64,000 bases of DNA from positions 1-64,000 of the forward strand of contig JADJAE010000010.1 in assembly GCA_016704445.1 (NCBI GenBank), given 5' to 3'. The notes under the pieces were generated by a model. It saw only the letters and a program-made list of their open reading frames with translations, ran no database searches and was not told where the DNA came from. The translations under genes were made by a program, and so were the position numbers. This DNA comes from Deltaproteobacteria bacterium (GTDB lineage Bacteria; Myxococcota_A; Polyangia; Polyangiales; Ga0077539). Within the stretch, counting starts at the first letter, position 1; each line of letters starts with the position of its first letter. Shown piece by piece: positions 56,201-64,000 of the stretch.

Positions 56201-58007
56201 GGAGCTGCGCGAGGTCGCGTCGCCCGGAGGTGTCCTCGAGCACGTACTGGAACACCCAGCCGACGCCGGTCGCGTCGGGCCCGAGGACGGGCGCGACGTC
56301 CGGGGGCAGGAGCCGCTGCACGCGCCCGAGCTGTTCGAGCACCCGGGTGCGCGCCCAGTAGATGTCGGTGTCGTCCTCGAAGATCACGTAGATGAAGCTC
56401 ATCCCGAACATCGAGTAGCCGCGCACCGTCCGGGCGTGGGGCGTGCTCTGGAGCGCGCGCACGAGGGGGTAGGTGATCTGGTCCTCGACGAGGTCGGGGC
56501 TCCGGCCCATCCAGTCGGTGAACACGATGACCTGCGGATCGGAGAGGTCGGGGATCGCGTCGAGCGGCGTCCGCCTCATCGCGATGACGGCCCACACGAT
56601 GAGGAGGGCCATCACGCCGAAGACGATCCATGGGCGTTTCGCGGACAGCTCGATGATGCGCTCGACCACGGCGGCGGCTCCTAGTGCCCCGCGTGAGGCG
56701 AGCCCGGTGGTGCTCGGAGCGGGCTCGGGACGGGCGCCACGATCGGGCGGTGCTGCGCCGGCCGGCGCTGTCTGCCCGCCGTGGGCGTGACCCGTGCCGC
56801 CCCCCGAAGCGCGCAGCCGGCTCTCCGAGTCGATCAGGAACACCCCCGAAGCAACGATCGACTCCCCTTCGCTCAGCCCCTCGCGCACCTCCACGCGGTC
56901 GTCGAGCCGGGTCCCCAGCCTGACGGCCCGGGGCACGAAGCGCCCGTCACTCCCGACGACGAAGACGTGCTGGGTCTCGCCGGTGTCAACGACGGCGTCC
57001 CGCGGGACCGTCAGCGCCCCATGAGCTCTCACCTGGAAGTTGGCTTCACCGTAGAGGCCGGGACGCAGGGAGCCGTCGTCGTTCGGGACCACGAAGCGCG
57101 CGCGCAAGGTCCGCGTGCGTTCGGTGAGGGTGGGGTAGAGGAAGTCGATTCGCGCCTCGAAGGGGGCCCGGCCCGAGGCCGCGAACTCGAGCCGCGCCGG
57201 CGTGTCCCGCTGGATCGCGGGGATGTCGCCTTCGGGGACCTCGGCCAGCACCCAGACGCGGGAGAGGTCCGCGATCGTGAGCAGCTCCGTCGAGGGGTCC
57301 ACCGCGGTCCCGACGGCGATCCCGCGGTGGAGCACCACGCCCGTGCGGGGTGCCACCACGGTGACGGTGCGCAGGGGGCGGCCCGTGCTCTCGACCCGGG
57401 CGAGCTCCGCCGCGGTCATCCCGAGCACCGCGAGGCGGCTGCGCGTGGCCGCGAGGAGGCTCTGCGTGGCCATCGCGGTGGTCGGGTGGGCGAGGTTCTG
57501 GCGCAGCGCGATGAGCTCGTTCTGCGAGGCCAGCAGCTCCTGCGAGAAGATGGCGGCGAGGGGGGCGCCGCGCGTGACGCGCTGCCCGGTGGTGTTGACG
57601 TAGAGCCGCTCGATCCACCCCGCCACGCGGGTGTGAACGTGCGAGACCCGCGACTCGTCGAGCGCCACCGTCGCGACGGCGCGCACGGGCCGACCGATGT
57701 CCTCCCTCGCGACGCGGGCGATGCGCACGCCGATCGCGTCGAGCTGCCCCCGGGAGACCGCCACCGGCACGCGCCCGGGCACGGTGTGGGCCGCGTGCGG
57801 ATCGACGGCCTCGGTCCCGTCGAGGGCGAGCGGCGCGGCGGCGTGCCCTCCGGGCGGATTCGCCGGCGCCATCCCGTGGTGCAGCGAGAAGGGCCAGGCC
57901 CGGCGGAGGTGCTGCGTGATGAGCGACCCCACCAGGAGGACGACCACGGCGAGCGTGGCCACCGAGAGCGTGCGCCATCCCCGCGCCACCAGCGGGTGAG
58001 CGATCAT
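53220..58007 (-). CDS. CusB adaptor and CusA copper/silver RND pump in one reading frame
   Basis: 1595 codons without a stop. Residues 1-430 are a CusB-type adaptor: membrane anchor, LDESRVSHVHTRVAGWIERL, TTGQRVTRGAPLAAIFSQEL, VVAPRTGVVLHRGIAVG, VWVLAEVPEGDI, RPGLYGEANFQV. Residues from about 450 are a complete CusA: VVERIIELSAKRPWIVFG, twelve helices, TM4 AIAVGELEDASTTFVENG of the Cu/Ag (HME4) group. The join is Pro/Ala-rich. One frame over, the adaptor ends naturally with GSPHAGH and TAG, followed by AGGAG and a GTG start for CusA, so the fusion probably comes from a recent one-base indel or a read error near 56710-56800. The start overlaps the TolC stop. Confidence 0.85.
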   Translation of the reverse strand: MIAHPLVARGWRTLSVATLAVVVLLVGSLITQHLRRAWPFSLHHGMAPANPPGGHAAAPLALDGTEAVDPHAAHTVPGRVPVAVSRGQLDAIGVRIARVAREDIGRPVRAVATVALDESRVSHVHTRVAGWIERLYVNTTGQRVTRGAPLAAIFSQELLASQNELIALRQNLAHPTTAMATQSLLAATRSRLAVLGMTAAELARVESTGRPLRTVTVVAPRTGVVLHRGIAVGTAVDPSTELLTIADLSRVWVLAEVPEGDIPAIQRDTPARLEFAASGRAPFEARIDFLYPTLTERTRTLRARFVVPNDDGSLRPGLYGEANFQVRAHGALTVPRDAVVDTGETQHVFVVGSDGRFVPRAVRLGTRLDDRVEVREGLSEGESIVASGVFLIDSESRLRASGGGTGHAHGGQTAPAGAAPPDRGARPEPAPSTTGLASRGALGAAAVVERIIELSAKRPWIVFGVMALLIVWAVIAMRRTPLDAIPDLSDPQVIVFTDWMGRSPDLVEDQITYPLVRALQSTPHARTVRGYSMFGMSFIYVIFEDDTDIYWARTRVLEQLGRVQRLLPPDVAPVLGPDATGVGWVFQYVLEDTSGRRDLAQLRELQDFTIRPTLQAVSGVAEVASVGGFERQYQIVLDPNRLAAYGLSLADVTRAARDANSEVGARVLEVAGREYVLRGRGYVRTLADLEASVVTVGAGGNPVRLRDVARVQFGPEIRRGAADFDGRGEAVGGIVVMRIGSNALQVNDAVKAEIARLSLPKGVRLVPTYDRSELIRGSVATLRNTLIQEGVIVALICLLFLFSARSAFVAVVVIPLAVLLTFIPTFHAGMSINIMSLAGIAIAVGELEDASTTFVENGARRLSLAAPGADRRRVILDALKEVGRPTFFSLLLVTVSFVPLLSLTGQAGRLFRPLVLTHTFATFAAALLSVTLVPPLMLLVMRGRFRRDDENPVSRVLTRMYRPVVRLAVRARWFVLLAAAALLAATVPVALRLGSEFMPPLDEGSLLVMPTTFPGISIEEARRALTAQDRIIRSFPEVSSVHGKAGRAETATDPAQLDMIESVVVLRPTSAWPRRYAARWYSGGPEWLRVPLRWIWPEQRPRTLEELSRDLDAALRMPGYQMAIAPPIRTRIDMLTTGVRTPVGVKVFGPDLAEIERLSIALEGMLRSVPGTRSTFAERQTGREYIDVVPDREAIARYGLSVRDVHDVVEAAVGGMAVSTVIAGRSRFSINLRYAADYRADPDSLRRILIPVASSEPVGEAEPGGAGAGSSPAGNSAQGAMGGSGMGGGGAGRTGMRVGSPGGASPAPAMGAPAASAPDPSDRWRPSGATVPLGAIADVRVVTGPPMIKDENGVLVGYVFADIDASQRDLGGWVSDARAVVARQLSLPPGYRLQWTGQYEFMAEMQARMAWVVPLTLLLVVFLLRRAMRGWAQTGLVLTSLPFALIGSVWLLHLRHYNVSTAVWVGLIAVIGTASETGILMVEFLDQALSLRQKDKASLDVRDVDEAVVEGASSRVRPIVMSVASTVLGLLPLLWEAGPGADVSARIAAPVVGGLVSCLALTLLVLPAAYAVWRRRQIRRGGIDGPPEAEGVAPA

Positions 58008-59293
58008 CGCGGCCTCTCCGTGAAGCGTCCGACGGCGCGCTCCAGGCGCGCGCGGGCGACGCCGACGTCGACCTCCGCCATCACCCGCTCCTCCTGCGTC
58101 ATGCGCAGCGACACGATGGCTTCGATCACCGCGACGAGCGGCGCCTGGCCGGCGGCGTAGGCCGCGATCGTCGCCCGCAGGGTCTGGACCGCCTGCGGCT
58201 CGACCTCGTCGCGCAGGGCGGCCGACCGCACGCGGGCGGCGTCGAGCGAGCCGAGGGCGGCGCGCACCTCGCCTTCGATCATCGTGCGCGCCGCGCGAAG
58301 CTCGGCGTCGGCCATCGTCCCCATCGCGCGCGCCTCCTCGACGCCCGCCGCGAGGCGCCCCGACCAGACCGGCACGCTGACCCCCACCATCACCATCACC
58401 CCCGGGCCGTCGCTCATCGTGGTCGAGGCCCCCGCGCGCACGAAGGCCATCGGCGCGTACATCGCGCGCATCGCCTCGACCTCCGAGCCGTACTGGCGCC
58501 GCGAGGCCTCGACCGACGCGAGCTCGGGCCGCGAGCGCAGGGCCTCCGCGACCAGCGCCACCGCGGCCGCCGGGGGCTCGTCGGACGCGGCGGCGAGCTC
58601 CGGCACCGGGAGGTCGCCCGCGCGGCCGAGGGCGGCGTTGAGCATCGCCTCGGCCGCGACCGTCTGGCCCCGGAGCGCGGCCCGCCGGGTGGCCTGCCGG
58701 CGCGTCTCCGTGTCGGCGCGCAGGACGTCCGACTGCGGCGCCGCGCCGGAGGCGTAGCGCGCGGTGGCGACGCGGGTGAGGTCCCCGGCGAGCGCGACCT
58801 GGGCGTCGAGCACCGCGGCCATCCGACGCAGGCCCGCGAGCATGTGGAACGCCCGGAGCGCCTCCGCGGTCACGTCGAGCGCGGTCTCCCCCGCCCGGAG
58901 GCGTCGCGCGTCGGCGGCGGACTGGGCCGCGCGGCGACGGGCGCCCAGCACGCCGGAGAGCGGGAAGTCCTGCTGCACCATCACGCTCCCGTCGAAGCCC
59001 ATGCCGGAGAAGGGGACGTGGTCCGCCGACACCATCACCATGGGGTCGGACAGTGACCCGACGATGGCCGGCCGCTGCCCGAGCGCCCGCGCCTCGGCCA
59101 GCGCGGCGGCAATCTCCGCCCGGTGCGCGCCCGCGTATTGGACGACGCCAACGACATCGAGCGGGCTCGGCAACACGTCGCGGGGCTGGGCGTGGGTGCC
59201 CTCCGCCGCGAGGAGCGTGATCACCGCGGCGACGAGTCCCGCACGCGCCGTTGCGACGCGCCGATCACGGGCGCCTTGAGGTCGGCCATTCAC
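58004..59293 (-). CDS. CusC-like outer-membrane efflux protein (TolC family)
   Basis: 429 residues from GTG 59293, chosen because GGAGG lies seven bases upstream and a signal peptide (ARAGLVAAVITLLAAEGTHA) follows. The mature protein has the TolC helical hairpin repeats (EIAAALAEARALGQRPAIVG, DFPLSGVLGARRRAAQSAAD, LTRVATARYASGAAPQSDVL, AYAAGQAPLVAVIEAIVSLR). It is shorter than and only distantly like the czcC product. It forms the outer-membrane duct for the CusB/CusA proteins encoded directly downstream with an ATGA overlap. No TGTAAT-N16-CGTC is found before it, so its control may differ. Confidence 0.9.
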   Translation of the reverse strand: MNGRPQGARDRRVATARAGLVAAVITLLAAEGTHAQPRDVLPSPLDVVGVVQYAGAHRAEIAAALAEARALGQRPAIVGSLSDPMVMVSADHVPFSGMGFDGSVMVQQDFPLSGVLGARRRAAQSAADARRLRAGETALDVTAEALRAFHMLAGLRRMAAVLDAQVALAGDLTRVATARYASGAAPQSDVLRADTETRRQATRRAALRGQTVAAEAMLNAALGRAGDLPVPELAAASDEPPAAAVALVAEALRSRPELASVEASRRQYGSEVEAMRAMYAPMAFVRAGASTTMSDGPGVMVMVGVSVPVWSGRLAAGVEEARAMGTMADAELRAARTMIEGEVRAALGSLDAARVRSAALRDEVEPQAVQTLRATIAAYAAGQAPLVAVIEAIVSLRMTQEERVMAEVDVGVARARLERAVGRFTERPR

Positions 59294-59640
59294 GCGAGAT
59301 CCTCCATCGAGCGCTCGACGGGATCGTTCCTCCGCGCTGCGCCGATGACGTCCCCTTGAGCAACGCGCGCGCCACGTCCATGGGCGCAGAAGAATCAGTG
59401 GACTTTCGCTTTCCGCGTGTAGGACGTCAGCGCCTGGCGCAAAGGCTGCGCCTGGGCGAACGGTTTGCACCACCGACGGCCGGCGGACGTTCGCTCGGGC
59501 GCAGGATGAGGTGCGCGCGGTGTAATGCCGATGGCACCGGCCCGTCTGCGGCTCCAGAGACGGAACCCGGTGACAGATCGCAGCGACGGGCACGCAGCCT
59601 GCTCCGCGGACTGCAGGGCGACCCGCCCGCGAGGCACTCC
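59294..59640. other. Divergent intergenic region between cusC and the second copper ATPase
   Basis: About 350 bases. The right part holds the TGTAAT-N16-CGTC site (59521-59546) for the rightward ATPase gene. The left part has no clear site for cusC. A repeated word GCGCCTGG/GCGCAAAGGCTGCGCCTGG (59430-59456) is present. Nothing else recognised. Confidence 0.5.
59521..59546 (+). promoter_or_regulatory. CorE-type sigma promoter candidate before the second copper ATPase
   Basis: TGTAAT (59521-59526), 16 bases, CGTC (59543-59546). It also shares GCC after TGTAAT and TG after CGTC with the site at 46043. The first possible start (ATG 59641) is about 95 bases downstream. Confidence 0.65.
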
Positions 59641-59678
59641 ATGGACCATCAGGCTCCGCCCGCCCTCACCCCAGGCCG

Positions 59679-60012
59679 GTGCGGGGCCCGCAGGGGGCGC
59701 GGCCGGATCCGGTCTGCGGCATGGACGTGGCCCCCGCGACCGCGAAGGAGCACCACGAATGGGGCGGGCGCACCTGGCACTTCTGCAGCACCCGCTGCGC
59801 GGAGAAGTTCCGCGCCGACCCCGAGCGCTACGTCGATCCTGCGGCGGCCCCTGTCGCGCCGCGCGCGAAGCCGACGACCGAGGCGGTCGAATACACCTGC
59901 CCGATGCACCCCGAGATCGTGCGCCCGGGGCCCGGCGACTGCCCGATCTGCGGCATGGCCCTGGAGCCCCGCACGCCCGTCGTAACCGACGGAGGGCGAC
60001 GACCCCGAGCTC
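59679..60012 (+). pseudogene. Metal-binding N-terminus (YHS and CPMHP domains) of the second copper ATPase, out of frame
   Basis: From GTG 59679: RPDPVCGMDV, HHEWGGRTWHFCSTRCAEKF, the YHS domain; then VEYTCPMHPEIVRPGPGDCP and ICGMALEPR, the Cys/His-rich 'heavy-metal-binding' domain common at the start of these pumps. The frame runs on without homology after PVVTD; dropping one base near 59992 gives GDDPELVSMQRRLV and joins the ATPase core. An ATG at 59641 (MDHQAPP) is probably the natural start, needing a further shift. Either the gene is frameshifted, or the core is made alone from 60013. Confidence 0.7.
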
Positions 60013-62004
<1,992 letters not shown>

Positions 62005-62100
62005 CGCCCACCCCCCGTGAGCCGATGGATCCCTTCGGGACCACCGGTTCCGCCAGAGCGCGGCGTCAGTCCACGGATCAACGATGAGAGGAGCAGTGCC

Positions 62101-62577
62101 ATGCACCCCGCGACCGCGCGCTTGCGGCCTTCCGGCAAGGTATTCGTCGTGTGCGGCCTCTGGCTCGTTGCGCTCGGCACCTACTTCCTGTTCGCGCGCC
62201 CGGCCCTCCTGCCCGAGGACGCGCACTACATCGGCCGCTCGTTCGAGGCCCTCCGATCGGCCGCGCCCGGCCTGGAGCGCTGGCTCGGCCGGGTGTTCAA
62301 CGTGATGGGCGGGTTCATGATCGCAAGCGGCGTGCTGACGGCGCTCGCGGCGTATCGCCTGCTCGCCCGGCGGGAGCCAGGAACGTTCGCGGCCCTGTCG
62401 GTGGCGGGCGCCGCCGGCGTCGCGCTGATGAGCGCGACGAACTTCGCCTTGTCCTCGGCCTTCCGCTGGCTGCTGTTGCTGCCCGCGCTCCTGTGGTTCG
62501 CCGGTCTGCTCTGCTACCTCCGGGAGGGGGCGCCTGATCGGACTCCCGCCGCCGGGCTGCGCGGCGTGCGCCAATGA
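62101..62577 (+). CDS. Small integral membrane protein, four helices
   Basis: 158 residues from ATG 62101 with GAGGAG about 6 bases upstream. Four hydrophobic helices (VFVVCGLWLVALGTYFLFA, VMGGFMIASGVLTALAAY, ALSVAGAAGVALMSATNFAL, WLLLLPALLWFAGLLCYL). No charged or Cys/His ligand cluster. No family recognised. It follows the copper ATPase by 96 bases on the same strand and might be co-transcribed. Confidence 0.75.
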   Translation: MHPATARLRPSGKVFVVCGLWLVALGTYFLFARPALLPEDAHYIGRSFEALRSAAPGLERWLGRVFNVMGGFMIASGVLTALAAYRLLARREPGTFAALSVAGAAGVALMSATNFALSSAFRWLLLLPALLWFAGLLCYLREGAPDRTPAAGLRGVRQ

Positions 62578-62617
62578 CGCCGGCGACCCTCGCGTCGTCC
62601 CCGCGGCGGGCTCGCCG

Positions 62618-63964
62618 ATGAATCTCCTGATGGTCCTCTCCGTGCTCGCGCGGCGGCGCGCGCTGCGGGGCCACGAGCGGTGGTCCCGCGAGCGCCTCCT
62701 CGCGTACCAGGCCCGGCAGCTCGACCGGGCGCGCGCCTTCGCGTACGCCCGGTCGCCCTTCTACCGCGAGCACCACCGGGGGCTCGAGCGCGCGCCGCTC
62801 GCCGCGCTCCCGCCGCTCTCGAAGAAGACGCTCATGGGGCGCTTCGACGACGTCGTCACGGACCGCTCGCTCCGCCGCGCGGACGTCGAGGCGTACCTGG
62901 CGACGCTGCGCGACAACGCCCGGCTGGGCGGGCGCTACTGGGTGTCGTCCACGTCCGGCAGCTCGGGCCTCAAGTGCCTCGTCCCCAGCACCGACGCCGA
63001 GTGGGCCTCGGTGATCGCGGGGTACGCCCGCGCCAACGAGTGGGCCGGCGTTCGCGCGGGCCTCACCCGGCGCACCACCATGGCCGTCGTGAGCTCGGCG
63101 TCCGCCTGGCACCAGTCGTCTCGGGTCGCGGCCACGGTCCAGAGCCCCTTCGTGCGCAACGTCCGCTTCGACGCGGCGGCCCCGCTCGGCGAGGTCGCGG
63201 CGGGGCTCGACGCCCTCCAGCCCGAGGTACTCGTCGCCTACGCGTCGATGCTCCGCGTGCTCGCCGAGGAGCAGCTCCGGGGCCGCCTGCACATCCGGCC
63301 CCGCGCGGTGAACTGCTCGTCGGAGGTGCTCACCGGCGAGGCCCGCGCGCTCGCCACGCGGGCCTGGGGTGTAGCGCCCTTCAACGTGTACGCGGCGACG
63401 GAGACCGGGGGCATCGGCGCCGAGTGCCGCCTCCACACGGGGCTCCACGTCTTCGAGGACCTCGTGGTGATCGAGCCCGTGGACGAGCACGACCGCCCGG
63501 TTCCCGACGGCGTCGCGGGCGACAAGCTGCTGGTGAGCGTGCTCTCGGCGCGGACGCTGCCCCTGCTGCGCTACGAGCTCACCGACCGCGTGCGCCTGGC
63601 GACGCGGACCTGTCCGTGCGGCCTTCCCTTCCGCCTCATCGAGGCGGTCGAAGGGCGCACCGACGACCTGCTCCAGCTCCCCGGGAGGGACGGGGGCACG
63701 ATCACGGTGCATCCCATCGCGGTCCACCGCGCGCTCGACGACGTGGCCGCGGGCGGCTGGCAGGTGCGCGAGGAGCAAGACCGGCTGCGGGTGCTCATCG
63801 CCCGCCCCGGCGCCGGCTTCTCCGGGGAGCGCGTCGCGGCATCCCTGGCCGCCGCGCTCGAAGCCGCGGGCGCGGCGCCGGTCGGCGTGTCCGTGGAGGT
63901 CGTGGACGACATCCCCGCGGGCGCGGCGGGCAAGAGGCCGCTCGTGGTGGCGCGTCGCCGGTAG
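62618..63964 (+). CDS. PaaK/F390-synthetase-like adenylate-forming enzyme
   Basis: 448 residues from ATG 62618. Order of motifs as in phenylacetate-CoA ligase relatives: ARSPFYREHH, LPPLSKKTLM, SSTSGSSGL (the Ser/Gly-rich ATP loop), VLVAYASMLRVLAEEQL, NVYAATETGGIGAEC (acid-rich AMP motif), LLRYELTDRV, and CPCGLPFRLIEAVEGRTDDLL. The enzyme should activate a carboxylate with ATP; CoA or another acceptor is unknown. A similar family works in quorum-signal and secondary-metabolite steps, so the substrate cannot be named. No clear link to the copper genes. Confidence 0.85.
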   Translation: MNLLMVLSVLARRRALRGHERWSRERLLAYQARQLDRARAFAYARSPFYREHHRGLERAPLAALPPLSKKTLMGRFDDVVTDRSLRRADVEAYLATLRDNARLGGRYWVSSTSGSSGLKCLVPSTDAEWASVIAGYARANEWAGVRAGLTRRTTMAVVSSASAWHQSSRVAATVQSPFVRNVRFDAAAPLGEVAAGLDALQPEVLVAYASMLRVLAEEQLRGRLHIRPRAVNCSSEVLTGEARALATRAWGVAPFNVYAATETGGIGAECRLHTGLHVFEDLVVIEPVDEHDRPVPDGVAGDKLLVSVLSARTLPLLRYELTDRVRLATRTCPCGLPFRLIEAVEGRTDDLLQLPGRDGGTITVHPIAVHRALDDVAAGGWQVREEQDRLRVLIARPGAGFSGERVAASLAAALEAAGAAPVGVSVEVVDDIPAGAAGKRPLVVARRR

Positions 63965-64000
63965 GTCCCTGCCGCGGACGGGGCGGGGAACGCTGTAAGA

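Noticed and set aside
59371..59400. A CTGATT-N16-CGTG sequence upstream of cusC on the minus strand
   Set aside because: Spacing equals the CorE-type promoters, but both boxes differ at key bases, so I do not list it as a promoter.

Overview
The window is about 64 kb of very GC-rich DNA with dense, often overlapping genes and frequent GTG starts. Several surface proteins end in a Cys-containing, hydrophobic, Arg-rich tail of the MYXO-CTERM kind, and there is a CorE-type sigma factor with a Cys-rich tail. Both are hallmarks of myxobacteria, so I infer a Myxococcota host (Sandaracinus-like is a guess). The content is that of a large plasmid or a plasmid-derived island specialised in metal resistance.

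Layout. 1-3.2 kb: wreckage of a heavy-metal P-type ATPase, a thioredoxin-fold protein and a MauG-type cytochrome c peroxidase. 3.3-4.6 kb: an intact lipoprotein. 4.6-8.1 kb: a replication block on the minus strand (hairpins, iterons, a broken rep gene, a RepA/DnaB-like helicase). 8.1-14 kb: a decayed MmeI-like restriction-modification gene split by an intact 2.36-kb insertion sequence whose ends and 5-bp target duplication can be read directly. 14.3-17.5 kb: a second, homologous broken rep gene with a 32-bp-spaced iteron array, then a parA/ribbon-helix-helix partition pair with direct repeats.

17.5-39.8 kb: an island for Zn/Co/Cd-type metals. It holds a P1B-4 ATPase, a BlaI-like repressor with an M56 membrane protease, and one long plus-strand run of overlapping genes: lipoprotein, CzcC, CzcB, CzcA, then beta-propeller proteins, lipoproteins, a diheme cytochrome and a Fur-family regulator. 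A CTAC-N11-GTAG palindrome lies before the ATPase, before the repressor and before the czc run, which suggests one BlaI-type regulon. Four beta-propeller paralogues share an NGRFP start and a MYXO-CTERM-like end. 39.9-40.7 kb holds gene remnants. 40.7-45.8 kb holds an unrecognised three-gene unit, a Cys-rich lipoprotein, an XRE regulator, an unknown protein and a 12-bp tandem repeat.

46-62 kb: a copper island with a cupredoxin, a methyltransferase carrying an in-frame UGA, a Cys-rich small protein/sigma factor/membrane protein operon, a secreted superoxide dismutase, copA-corE, a CusB-CusA reading frame with a TolC partner, and a second copper ATPase. TGTAAT-N16-CGTC occurs upstream of cupredoxin, copA and the second ATPase with identical spacing, and is probably the promoter of the CorE-like sigma factor. 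The window ends with a membrane protein and a PaaK-like adenylate-forming enzyme.

Caveat on broken genes. Many genes before 16.8 kb, and several later ones, carry single-base frameshifts. The intact 736-codon transposase inside broken flanks, and a Trp-to-stop substitution in the second rep gene, argue for real decay there. Isolated indels in C/G runs of otherwise healthy genes (48.0, 48.5, 56.7 and 60.0 kb) could be assembly errors. Raw reads would decide.
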